Of a stretch of DNA of 38,188 nucleotides, positions 1 through 8,600 are shown piece after piece. The stretch spans positions 1 through 38,188 of the forward strand of contig JAIRVF010000045.1 of NCBI GenBank assembly GCA_031254035.1. The letters run 5' to 3'. A model generated the notes under the pieces. That model had not been told where the DNA came from. It searched no databases and worked only from the letters and a program-made list of their open reading frames with translations. A program made the position numbers and the translations under genes. This DNA is from Paenibacillus sp. Its GTDB lineage: Bacteria; Bacillota; Bacilli; Paenibacillales; Paenibacillaceae. Within the stretch, counting starts at the first letter, position 1, and each line of letters opens with the position of its first letter.

Positions 1-291
1 CCGACAAGCCAAACGTGTCATGTATGCGGCTTCGTCAATAAAGAAGTCAAAAATCTCAAGGTGCGGCTATGGAAATGTCCATGTTGTAACACAAAACATG
101 ATCGTGACGAAAATGCCGCCCACAATATCGTTTCAATGAGTAACGATAAAAAATATAAAAAAGGTTGCAGTATAAACCGCAACCTCGATCTGTGGGAACC
201 ACAGAAATCGCTTGGTCAAATTCTAACCAGTAGGTTGGACTACCCAAGAATCCCACACCTCTACAGGTGGCGGGAGTGTTCAACGGTCTAA
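1..291 (+). CDS. tnpB: TnpB (IS200/IS605 RNA-guided nuclease), C-terminal end only
   Basis: The reading frame is open from base 1 and enters the window without a start. The 96 visible residues carry the end of the TnpB/OrfB family: a four-cysteine zinc ribbon (CHVC near residue 6, CPCC near residue 26) followed by [11 protein letters not shown], which holds the last RuvC acidic residue (the DRDxNAAxN motif). TnpB is the transposon-encoded ancestor of Cas12 and cuts DNA guided by an RNA from the element's right end. The last codons run through the right-end hairpin and stop just past it, as is common for these genes. The rest of the gene and the element lie outside the window, so it is unknown whether the protein is intact. 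The family assignment is secure. Confidence 0.88.
   Translation, partial: PTSQTCHVCGFVNKEVKNLKVRLWKCPCCNTKHDRDENAAHNIVSMSNDKKYKKGCSINRNLDLWEPQKSLGQILTSRLDYPRIPHLYRWRECSTV
251..283 (+). mobile_element. Right end of the IS200/IS605 element (subterminal hairpin, 3' end of omega-RNA)
   Basis: An imperfect hairpin is formed by 251-260 and 265-275 (TCCC-A-CACCT, loop CTAC, AGGTG-GC-GGGA). It is followed by GTGTTCAA ending at 283. This layout, a hairpin overlapping the end of tnpB and then a short TTCAA-like end, is typical of IS605-family right ends. In this family the transcript across the tnpB 3' end serves as the guide RNA and the bases just after the element act as guide. The exact boundary at 283 is inferred by resemblance. 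Confidence 0.65.
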
Positions 292-334
292 GGGTTAAGG
301 GGGCGAAAGAGCAATACTAGAAAGGAGTGAAATC

Positions 335-2338
335 ATGCGCGCTAGGCCCATCGAAGAGCTTGTGGACACAGAAAACGATTCGTGGATGGAATTTAGAGAA
401 ACGCTAGAGAATGGAAAAAATTCATATACCATTCTATCGATCGAGCAAAGCGCGGCTGAAGATACTATATACCGTCTACAGGTGAGCACCAAATCCTATT
501 TGGGCAGTATCGCTTATCGGACCGGAGGGATCATATTTGATCACGGATGGATTACTCTGCTCGGAGCAGGCGGCGCCGGAGTTTACGGCAGCTTGACTTC
601 TTGGAACGGACTCCAAGAGAACGCCGAGATTCAGCCTTTGGAAGGGATGCTGGTTGTGGCTTATGATGCTGCAGGCGGTTTTTTTGCCATGGATACAGGA
701 CGGTTCGGACGCACAGGTCATGTCTATTATTTCGCTCCGGATACCCTTGAATGGGAGTCAACCGAGCTGGCTTATTCCGGATTTACCGCGTGGCTGGCAG
801 ATGGGGATTTGGGTCTTTTCTATCAAACTTTCCGCTGGGAAGCTTGGCAGGAGAAGATCCGGCAGCTCGGGGCGGGTCAGGTATTTGCTTATTACCCGCC
901 GCTGTGGTCGGAAGAAGGGAGCGGGGAGAGCAGCAGCAAAACGCCAATCTCGATTAAGGAAGCGTGGCTCACGGTAGTGGATGTGTCCGTTAGTCTGACT
1001 ACAAGATTTTCTTACATAGAAGCAATAAAGGGAGGGTCAAGCAGTATGACGGAAAAAATTCCATGCAATAGTGAAGGCTGCGCCGCTACGATTTTGCCGA
1101 CGACGGCTGCCAAGACGGGCGGATACTGCATGCCATGCCATCAGGAGCAGGAACGCCGGAAGCGGCAGGCCTATATTGAACGGCACCGTAAAACGGTGAA
1201 TCTATACGAAGGGCTAAACGACAAGGTAGAAATTCTCAAGATTATGCATGCGCCACGTCGATATGATCCACTGGTTGAATACATCCCTTATCCCTTGAAC
1301 AAGGTGCAGATGTATGATTCCCTGTCCTCAGAGGAAGCGGCAAGCCTGATGGACTATGCGATGCATTTATTTGCGTCAGGGGATGAGGAGACGAGCCAAG
1401 AAATCCTATCTTCTCTTGTATGCTACAGGAATGATTCTGTTGCCGGATGTCTGCCTATCCTCATGGAGAACGGGGTGTATTATCCCGGAATTTTGTATAA
1501 AGATGCCACGCCTGACATTCGGGACCGACTGCTTGAGCAGGTGGAATGGGATGATGACAACAGGAATCATATTTTGCTCATGCTGGCCTGGATTGGGGAT
1601 GAGCAGGTTGTACGCCGATTCCATAAGTGGCGTGTGAACCCGCCGCAATGGGCTGGGCAAATGTATGTCGCCCCAGAAACGTACGCCCATGAGGCGGGCT
1701 GGAAGCTGTCGGATTCCGGGGACCGTATGGATCTGGTTCATGAGCAAAGTTATGCCATTGAAAGCATAGGAGGGAACCCCGTACCCGTCGCACATGAAAC
1801 TTCTGCCAAGTTTTTAAGAACGGGAACTTCGGATTGCCCATGGTGCGGCGGGAAACTAACTACGCTGATCGAGGTTGATACCACCCATCCAGTGTTAGCC
1901 AAGCTGAATCTGCCTTTAGATCGACTGCGGGTGGATACCTGCGTTCTTTGCGGCTGTTATAACGTGATTTATATGGAACTAGGCGCAGATGGCGTACCAA
2001 GATGGAGCGAATATAACCGAAAACCGGAGCATATGTCGGATGTGGAGGAGTGCAGCGAAGAATATTTGCAGGCCGGTCCGGAATTGAGGTTATCAACCAA
2101 GCCGCGTTCTGCTTTCTACGCTGCGATATGGGAATTATCCCAACAGTGCTCCCAATTGGGCGGACATCCGAGCTGGGTGCAGGATGCTGAATTACCGGAC
2201 TGTCCGTGCTGCGGACAGAGCATGTTTTTTATCGGACAATTGGATTGGTCGGACTTGGAACAGTATGGAGAGGGCATCTACTATATGTTTGTTTGCCCCA
2301 AAGACCGGATGACGGCAACAACGTATCAGCAAAGCTGA
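335..2338 (+). CDS. DUF2625 domain fused to zinc-ribbon / DUF1963-like protein
   Basis: A 667-residue protein with start at 335 behind AAAGGAGTG. Residues 1-205 match DUF2625: N-terminal RPIEELVDTENDSW, STKSYLGSIAYRTGG, FDHGWITLLGAGG, then FYQTFRWEAW. From Met238 a second module begins: a CxxC pair (YCMPCHQ), a helical region, then two further cysteine pairs (CPWCGG, CVLCGC) and a C-terminal CPCCGQSMFFIGQLDW...YGEGIYY segment resembling DUF1963/YwqG-like proteins. Residues 206-237 are low in recognisable motifs and read like translated spacer. Met238 (ATG at 1046) keeps its own GGAGGG ribosome site at 1031-1036, so this looks like two neighbouring genes joined by loss of a stop codon. Function is unknown for both families; the zinc-binding role is inferred from the cysteines. 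Confidence 0.75.
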   Translation: MRARPIEELVDTENDSWMEFRETLENGKNSYTILSIEQSAAEDTIYRLQVSTKSYLGSIAYRTGGIIFDHGWITLLGAGGAGVYGSLTSWNGLQENAEIQPLEGMLVVAYDAAGGFFAMDTGRFGRTGHVYYFAPDTLEWESTELAYSGFTAWLADGDLGLFYQTFRWEAWQEKIRQLGAGQVFAYYPPLWSEEGSGESSSKTPISIKEAWLTVVDVSVSLTTRFSYIEAIKGGSSSMTEKIPCNSEGCAATILPTTAAKTGGYCMPCHQEQERRKRQAYIERHRKTVNLYEGLNDKVEILKIMHAPRRYDPLVEYIPYPLNKVQMYDSLSSEEAASLMDYAMHLFASGDEETSQEILSSLVCYRNDSVAGCLPILMENGVYYPGILYKDATPDIRDRLLEQVEWDDDNRNHILLMLAWIGDEQVVRRFHKWRVNPPQWAGQMYVAPETYAHEAGWKLSDSGDRMDLVHEQSYAIESIGGNPVPVAHETSAKFLRTGTSDCPWCGGKLTTLIEVDTTHPVLAKLNLPLDRLRVDTCVLCGCYNVIYMELGADGVPRWSEYNRKPEHMSDVEECSEEYLQAGPELRLSTKPRSAFYAAIWELSQQCSQLGGHPSWVQDAELPDCPCCGQSMFFIGQLDWSDLEQYGEGIYYMFVCPKDRMTATTYQQS

Positions 2339-2445
2339 TTCAGGTTGTGGCGTCAGCAGTCGAAGGGATCCTTCTTGAATTGAATTTTGCAGCAGGTCAA
2401 AGTATGAGTTTATATGAATGATTTGAATTTGGAGGGGAGGTACCC

Positions 2446-3306
2446 ATGAAGAAACATCACAAAGTACCGCTAAAAATCGTTGATATTGCAGAGGAACCTT
2501 TAGAGAAAATACCGTACATTACCGCTGCGTCAAAAGATGCAGGAATATCTTACGAATGGCTTCCCATTTACTGGGGGGAGATGCTCAGGCTGCCGGAGGA
2601 GCTCGATGCACTGATTATTGCTTCTGATTTGCAAGGTATCGCGGGGCATGGGGATGCAGGAGCAGAGGGAGGCGCGGAACCTCCGCAAAGGCTGTTGGGC
2701 GAGGAGCTTGCGGAGTCGCTAGCGCTGCTTTTCCAGATTCATTTGCCGGATTTGGACCCGGCCAAAGTGTTGGTTTGCTTATGTGGCGACTTGTACACGG
2801 ATCCTTCCAAAAGAGGATCCAGCGGTGATCCGCTGCCGGTATGGAGGGCTTTTCGGCAAAATTTCGGGCTCGTAACAGGTGTATCCGGAAATCATGATCT
2901 ATTGACGAATGATGGACAAGCCGAATTAGGCTCAACTGATGGCATCCATCTTTTCTCTGAAGCGAGGACGATGATATACGGCGGGCTGGCTGTGGCAGGA
3001 CTCGGAGGGATCATCGGCAGAGCTGATAAGCCCAACCGGGTGGAGGGGCCCGATTATTTGGGGCGGCTGAGGCAGCTGTTAAAGCAAGCTCCCGACATCC
3101 TTCTGCTTCATGAAAGCCCCGAGATTAAACCGCAAGGTCTGCCAGGCAATCCGAACATATGGAAGGAACTGCAGGGCGCATCCGAACTTATGGTCTGCTG
3201 TGGTCACGTTCATTGGGACAAGCCACTATTTGAAATGAATGACGGTTTACAGATTTTAAATGCGGATGGTCGAGCTTTTATCTTTACAGCTGCAGCACTG
3301 GATTAA
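2446..3306 (+). CDS. Calcineurin-like metallophosphoesterase
   Basis: A 286-residue cytoplasmic protein behind GGAGGGGAGG. The five metallophosphoesterase blocks are visible: SDLQG (residues 60-64), CGDLY (113-117), GNHD (148-151), LHESP (221-225) and GHVHW (253-257). The first block normally reads D-x-H; here it is D61-L-Q63, so one metal ligand is replaced by Gln, a variant that may alter metal use. Substrate cannot be told from sequence: the superfamily includes nucleases, nucleotide and protein phosphatases. It follows the DUF2625 fusion gene by 107 bp, same strand. Its last 20 codons are repeated at 11053-11112 beside a second MORN copy, so this gene belonged to a duplicated unit. Confidence 0.85.
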   Translation: MKKHHKVPLKIVDIAEEPLEKIPYITAASKDAGISYEWLPIYWGEMLRLPEELDALIIASDLQGIAGHGDAGAEGGAEPPQRLLGEELAESLALLFQIHLPDLDPAKVLVCLCGDLYTDPSKRGSSGDPLPVWRAFRQNFGLVTGVSGNHDLLTNDGQAELGSTDGIHLFSEARTMIYGGLAVAGLGGIIGRADKPNRVEGPDYLGRLRQLLKQAPDILLLHESPEIKPQGLPGNPNIWKELQGASELMVCCGHVHWDKPLFEMNDGLQILNADGRAFIFTAAALD

Positions 3307-3468
3307 AAAGTGAAACAGGTATATTATATTTGCAATTGTCGCTGGATCTTACCCATTTAATTACACCTACATTGCGGATGGTGTCAGTTTCGCCGGTACT
3401 ACCCGTGGATGAAATTCGGAATGCTTATGAAAAAAACTGAAACATATGGTTTTACAAGGAGGTATAAC

Positions 3469-3675
3469 ATGGATCAAATACCACCGAAAGAAGCGGAATT
3501 AAAGGTTAAACAGTGGCCTAAAGATACCATACCGGCGAGTTGCGCTCATACTCTCGGCCTTAAATCAGATGGCACCGTGGTTGCTGTGGGTGATAATGAA
3601 TTTGGCCAATGTGATGTAAGCGGCTGGCGTGGCATCCAACTGCCCGGCAATGATTGTGACAGTTCGATACCATAA
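3469..3675 (+). pseudogene. RCC1-repeat protein fragment
   Basis: A 68-codon frame starting at ATG 3469 behind AAGGAGG (3456-3462). It encodes a single RCC1/regulator-of-chromosome-condensation blade, with HTLGLKSDGTVVAVGDNEFGQCDVSGW the recognisable part (cited by its key words HTLGLKSDG and GDNEFGQ). RCC1-like proteins in Paenibacillus carry many such repeats forming a propeller, and one repeat cannot fold alone. It then ends in a short unrelated tail (LPGNDCDSSIP). I therefore read it as the truncated start of a longer gene, still equipped with a good ribosome site. An alternative upstream ATG at 3409 has no ribosome site. Confidence 0.6.
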
Positions 3676-3676
3676 T

Positions 3677-3704
3677 AAGAAGCTGCGCCAGGGCGCAGCT
3701 TCTT
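3677..3704. terminator. Bidirectional terminator-like hairpin
   Basis: A perfect 13-bp inverted repeat (AAGAAGCTGCGCC / GGCGCAGCTTCTT) with a two-base centre, between the convergent RCC1 fragment (+) and MORN gene (-). A's on one side and T's on the other suit termination in either direction. A degraded version (AAAAGCTGCGC...GAGCAGCT) sits at the matching place in the second MORN copy near 11138-11160. Confidence 0.75.
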
Positions 3705-3726
3705 AGATTGACTCCATGATGTTTTA

Positions 3727-4458
3727 TTATTTCAACGGCAGCTGTTTGGACAACCGTTCGAACTCATCGAAATGAGGATTCAGCTTCTTTTGGATGCTTT
3801 GCAAATATTTCAGGTCTGCGTCTAATTTGCGTTGTTCTGCTTTGGTGTCTGCCGGAAATATGGAGTAGTATTTATTGATAGAACCATTGCTATATTTGAT
3901 GCTGAATATATTGCCTTTTTTAAGCGAAGTCTTGATGTCTTTATTCGATCCCAACATTTCCAGCTTCTCGCTTCCGTTTTTGTAGTTGAAGCTATAATCC
4001 GGATCTGCCAGGGCGTGAATCACATCGTAACCGTTTTGATATATTCCGTTTTTAAACGCACCGCTTATGATTTCATTCCATCTGACTGCACCGCCATCCT
4101 GGATGACTTTATGGGTAAGCGTTCCTTTGCCCTCCATTTTGTCCTGCTTCCAAGCACCGCTATATACCACTTTATGTTGCTCGCCGTCTTGGGTATATTC
4201 ATTGATGTATTTACCGCTGCCTTCACGTTTGCCGTTAACAAAATCACCTGAATATTGCTTGCTGTCTCCCCATTGGATTGTACCGCGTCCGTTCGGTATC
4301 CCGTTATTGACTTCTCCATAATATTGGGCATTTTCTGAAATTTTTACCCATTCTTTGGCTGCCGCAGCATGGGCGGTGGAAGAAGCAGGGACGATGGACA
4401 CAACGGCTAAAGAGGCGCAAAGTGCTACGGATAGGGATAAAGCTGTTATCTTTTTCAT
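3727..4458 (-). CDS. Secreted MORN-repeat protein
   Basis: A 243-residue protein with a clear signal peptide (MKK, hydrophobic core, cleavage expected after STAHA near residue 31). Three to four MORN-type repeats follow: YYGEVNNGIPNGRGTI, YSGDFVNGKREGSGKY, YSGAWKQDKMEGKGTL and a weaker ISGAFKNGIYQNG. The C-terminal 90 residues are lysine-rich with a likely helical end (KAEQRKLDADLKYLQSIQKK). MORN repeats are short beta-hairpin modules found in lipid- and protein-binding proteins; no enzyme motif is seen. Ribosome site AAAGGATG is just upstream of the start (plus-strand 4467-4475). A second, broken copy lies at 11197-11654 with the same orientation, and sequence similarity extends some 150 bp upstream of the gene. 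Confidence 0.8.
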   Translation of the reverse strand: MKKITALSLSVALCASLAVVSIVPASSTAHAAAAKEWVKISENAQYYGEVNNGIPNGRGTIQWGDSKQYSGDFVNGKREGSGKYINEYTQDGEQHKVVYSGAWKQDKMEGKGTLTHKVIQDGGAVRWNEIISGAFKNGIYQNGYDVIHALADPDYSFNYKNGSEKLEMLGSNKDIKTSLKKGNIFSIKYSNGSINKYYSIFPADTKAEQRKLDADLKYLQSIQKKLNPHFDEFERLSKQLPLK

Positions 4459-4633
4459 GAGAGTACATCCTTTCAGTAAATAAGTTATGTTTATGTATTT
4501 ATATTGGAGAAATGATGAGAAAATCCGCTTACGGGGCGGAAGTGGAGCTTCTCAGTCATCCCATTTTCTTAGACGCAAATTCCCCCAAGAAAGTTTCTGA
4601 AAAAGTGTGAAAAAATCAAAAGGAGCGTTTGAA

Positions 4634-4786
4634 TTGAAATATGAATTTTGGATCATGGCTTCGATTACAGAGTTGGTTGATTATCCAGATGAGCAGAGTG
4701 ATGAATACGTGCCACACCCGAACTTCCAGGCGATTATGGATGCGCTCGAAATATGCGTGCCGATCAATGAAATCTACGAACAATAA
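4634..4786 (+). CDS. Possible small protein or gene fragment, TTG start
   Basis: A 50-codon frame from TTG 4634 with AAAAGGAG at 4617-4624. The peptide begins LKYEFWIMASITELVDYP and continues with acidic, protein-like composition ending NEIYEQ. I do not recognise it. It is cut off by double stops and followed by about 260 bp with no convincing gene, so it may be the 5' scrap of a larger gene lost from this spot. It lies in the decayed stretch between the MORN gene and the DUF4132 operon. Confidence 0.3.
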   Translation: MKYEFWIMASITELVDYPDEQSDEYVPHPNFQAIMDALEICVPINEIYEQ

Positions 4787-5047
4787 TACAGTGTTTGAGC
4801 AGCAATTGAAAAGGTATTTATTGTGATCACGGCTCATTCTCGGTTCAAATGAATACATATTTAGTAGATTCCATTGCTAGGAAAGTCATACTAACTAACG
4901 TAGGCCTAAAGAATCATTTGCCGTCTACCGACATACCAGAAATTGATTGCTTAACTTGCAAAGCATTATACTATTCCATAATCCGAATGCTGCCCCTTAC
5001 TGCCTATTATTTCCGGTAAACATAGGGATGGTACCTTCTCTTTTTAG
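4787..5047. other. Intergenic stretch without a convincing gene
   Basis: I find no gene I would defend here. Short open frames exist (for instance an ATG frame starting near 4848) but none has a ribosome site together with plausible composition. The AT-rich text and the coding scraps on either side suggest decayed sequence upstream of the DUF4132 operon. A promoter for that operon should lie somewhere between here and 5210, but I cannot place it. Confidence 0.4.
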
Positions 5048-5185
5048 TTTTTCATACATATACAGCCAAAAGATTCTAAAAAGGAGAAGCACCGCGCTAA
5101 AGTCAGATCGCCAAAAGATTTGCAGCCTAACATCGAGGACTTGGATAGCGTGTGCAATCATGAACTGGTGGAAGCGTTACTTTGA
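5048..5185 (+). pseudogene. Orphan C-terminal coding tail upstream of the DUF4132 operon
   Basis: A frame open from 5048 to a TGA at 5183-5185, 45 residues with no start. It is rich in Lys/Glu/Asp with a plausible coding look: PKDSKKEKHRAKV, then PNIEDLDSVCNHELVEALL. It ends 25 bp before the next gene, a normal intra-operon gap, which suggests that a larger upstream operon member was deleted leaving its tail. I do not recognise the family. In enterobacteria DUF4132 genes sit with MoxR ATPase, VWA and SWIM-domain genes; whether this tail derives from one of those is a guess. Confidence 0.35.
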
Positions 5186-5210
5186 AATTCGTAATGACAA
5201 GGAGATGCGG

Positions 5211-5627
5211 ATGAAGCTGATCGTAAAGGTAAAAAAGCCTGGGAAACGCAAGGAACTAGCCATCCAGGAGCTGGAACTGCCCAAGAAGCCACTAACTCTC
5301 CGCGAATTGATTAGAGGGGTTGTAGCAAATGGCGTGCAGGAATTTAAGGAAAAGCAGTCTGGAAAAAGCGTGATTTCTTACTTAACTGAAACCCAAATTG
5401 GGGAGAGCGCGGAGCTTGGCAAGGTTGGTTTTGGGGCGGTTTATGACGACCGGCAGCCTGATGAAAATCAGGCGGTGAAGGCGGCTTTGACGGCTTTCGA
5501 AGACGGGTTGTACCGGGTTTTCATTAATGAAACAGAAATAGTGGGCCTAGATGCTCCGCTAGTGATCGATGAAGGGGACCGTATCGTTTTTATGCGGTTT
5601 ACGATGCTGGCAGGTGGCATGTGGTGA
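5211..5627 (+). CDS. Small predicted beta-grasp (MoaD/ThiS/ubiquitin-like) protein ending in GG-Met-Trp
   Basis: 138 residues from ATG 5211, chosen because AAGGAG at 5199-5204 gives ideal spacing; ATG 5205 overlaps that site. Residues 1-38 fit a strand-strand-helix start (KLIVKVKK, LAIQELELP, TLRELIRGVV). A middle insertion (40-98) follows. Residues 100-136 read YRVFINETEI, DAPLVIDEGDRIVFMRF and LAGG, which is the order of the last strands of MoaD/ThiS sulfur carriers: a VNG-like turn, an x-L-x-D-GD-x-V-x-F strand, then a Gly-Gly end at 135-136. Two residues (Met-Trp) follow the Gly pair, so a processing step would be needed to expose it. The gene is 15 bp ahead of the DUF4132 giant. The ubiquitin-like reading is my inference from pattern, not a family match. 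Confidence 0.6.
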   Translation: MKLIVKVKKPGKRKELAIQELELPKKPLTLRELIRGVVANGVQEFKEKQSGKSVISYLTETQIGESAELGKVGFGAVYDDRQPDENQAVKAALTAFEDGLYRVFINETEIVGLDAPLVIDEGDRIVFMRFTMLAGGMW

Positions 5628-5642
5628 AGATGGAGGGAGAAC

Positions 5643-8600
5643 ATGGTGAATCTGAATCAGGAAGAACTGTATTGGAATGCGGTTGAAGCTAATGTTAAAG
5701 AAGCCGAAGCAGGAGGGAATACGTTAGTAAGAAAAGTTTACAATCTTATGCGTGAATCTTATATCAATTCCGATAGCGATGAATATCTAGGGCTGTATGA
5801 AGAATTGAAGACGCTTGATGCCAAACGGTCAGAAAGTTGGTATGTTCCTCTCGAGGAAACTGTGCTTGCTCTCTTTGGCGAGAAAACGGCAGAAATTGTC
5901 CGTTATTTCATTAAACACGTGGTTGAATACCCTTATGCGGTCGGTTATTACCGGAGGCCATTTCGGATCCAGCGATTGGAGGCTCATTTCAGTTCGATTC
6001 TAGGTAAAATCAAGGAACTGTTCGCGGCCGAATCCCTTCAATTTTCGCTGCGTGATTATTTAACCAATCCAAACTATACCATTGAGCGTATCTATTGGAT
6101 CCAACGCGTGATTCCGGATCTAATCGCATTCGAGCTGGACCAAGGCAGCGGTTGGGTAGAAGAGGCGCTGAAGGAAATCATATACGGAGATAACCAGACA
6201 GCACTTCTAAAACCGGAGATGATCCGAGGGATTCTGCTAAGCCACCGCAAGGAATTATACGCTATGGTTGGCGAACTTCTTGTCGCGGCGCGGCTGCAGG
6301 AAGGATTACGCCAATCGATCGCCGAGCAAATGGATGCAGGTACGCTTGAGGCGAATTTGTATTTGCTGAAAATTATTTTGGACCACGATTTGTTCCGATA
6401 CAGCTCGATCGTTCGTGCGCTTGGCACTTGGACCGGCATGGGTCTGGAAGCGGCGAACCAGCGTGTGGCCAGCCAGCTTTTGCAGCAGGCGTATCTTGCG
6501 CTTACTGATGAAAAACAACGACTGGATTGGCTAACTTCCCCCAATGCGAACCAGGTTTACATCAGCCTGTGGGCTTCAGCCGTATATGAGGAAGAGGATT
6601 TGCCGGATAAAATAAGGTTTTTGATGGAGAACGGGGAACGTTATCAAAAAATTGTGGCCCAATACGTACTGGCCAACAGCCAAAACAAAACGGTAAAATT
6701 CGAAATCGCCCGGAATAATCTGGAGGAAAACGATCCGGAGCTGCTGTATTGGATTTTGCAGAATTATAGCTTAGATTATGAATATGAATGGCAGGTTGGC
6801 GGAATTGAAGACCGTTTGCTGAAAGTCAACCGCACGCCGGCTCTTGAAAATAAAGAAACAAGACGGTTCGAATACGGGCGCTTCAAAGCGATTCTCGAAG
6901 GGGTTCCGGTGAAAGAGAAATCCGGTGTATCCAGTGTGCTCGATTTTACGGAGTTCCGTTATTCATCTGATCTGGTTTTGCGCAAAATGATGTATTTAAC
7001 CGCTTATGATATGGACGAGGAGTGGATCATCGAGCTGATTGGATTGGCGGCGCAAATGAATCCGGATCTGCGGGGCGATTTGGTTAATTATTTTACAGGT
7101 GACTCCGGGGCGGAAGAGCAGCGCGCTTTTATCTTTGCATCTCTGTCAGATAAAAGCATGACCAACCGCGAGCATGCACTTCGCCAAGTGAAGAAACTGA
7201 CTCTAAATGAAGGCGAACTGAAGCAGGTTGAAGGTTTGCTGAAGCTGAAGACGGGTTCACTGCGGCAAAGCGCTATCGATATTCTTTTACATCAGACTGA
7301 TGAGCTGTTGCCTTCGAGCATGGAGCGTCTGCTTTCGGCTAAAGGAGAGCTGCAGCGGCTTGCCGGGCTGGAGCTGTTAACGGAGCTCAAAGAGGATCAA
7401 GACCGCGCAGAGCAATACGAGCGTCTGCGGTCGTGGGCGGATCGTCTTACCAATCCGACTCCAAAGGAAAAACAGCTTCTCGATAAATTGAAGCAAAATA
7501 CCGGATTTACCGCCGAAAATGGTTTTGGCTTTTACGATCCACAGCAAACCGAAGCTTGGCTGTTTGAGCGGCGCGACGTATCCGGGGTAAATCTGGAGCA
7601 GATTTTTATGATTTCGGAAGAATGCGCAAGCAAATTTTTACATGGACTGGATAACCTGGTGCATGAATGGCGTGGTACCGAATACCAGGTGGAATATTAT
7701 AGTGGAGCAAAAGAAGCCAAACTTATTGGAACCGAGTTAAGGCCTTTATCATATAAGTCTCATCAGGATGCGCTGGATCATGATCATTTTGAAAGAGAAA
7801 ATGAATTGCATCAATATCCCCTGGCAGAGAAGTGGCAGTGCTATTTCGAAGAATGCGGGTGGAATGCACAAGAGTTGATGGGGCTATATTATGCTATTTT
7901 GCTGAAGGATATATCGGGGACACTGTACCCATTCTACAGTTATTTTTCCGATGTCGTAGATTTCGATGCGATGAGGAAAACCCAATTGCTTGAGGGCGGG
8001 CGGAAGCAATTTTTAGAGCAAATGCTCCCGCTTGCGAGCATATTGAAAGTGCAGGAAATATTGGACGGGCTGCGTTACAGCGAGCAGGTGAGGACGCTTG
8101 TGTCAGCTTATTTTACAGACAGTGAGCGAAGCGATTCGTATGATCTGGCTGAATCCGCCATGCTTAAGGTTATGGCGAGCGACGTGAGCAAACTGGCTGA
8201 ACAAGATAAACCGGTATGGTTTGTGGCAGTAGCCCCATTGTTTATGATTTTGCGGAGTCGGGTTCATGATGTGGAGTCTTTCCGCTCCTTCTTCCGAACA
8301 GCATACCAATATGATTTGCGGAGCTGGGAAATCAATAAAGACAGCTATTCGAGCGTCAATGTGAACCAATATTTCAGGGCATATACGCTGGGGCTGATCG
8401 GGGAGAACGAGCTGTGCAAGGAATTGTTTGGCCGGGATGCCCGGAATCACATGCGCGTGCTGACATCGCCCGGGGATACGATGGTGAACCGAAATGAAAA
8501 GCTGATTGATCTGCGAGAGAGGATGGTTTCACGTCTCTTGGATATTGAGCTTGCACGGGGCGATTTGAAGACAGTAGCAACCATTTACACCATGTCATTC

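Noticed and set aside
4947..5210. N-terminal extension of the small beta-grasp protein from an ATG at 4947
   Set aside because: No ribosome site, un-protein-like composition, and a good AAGGAG site exists directly before ATG 5211.
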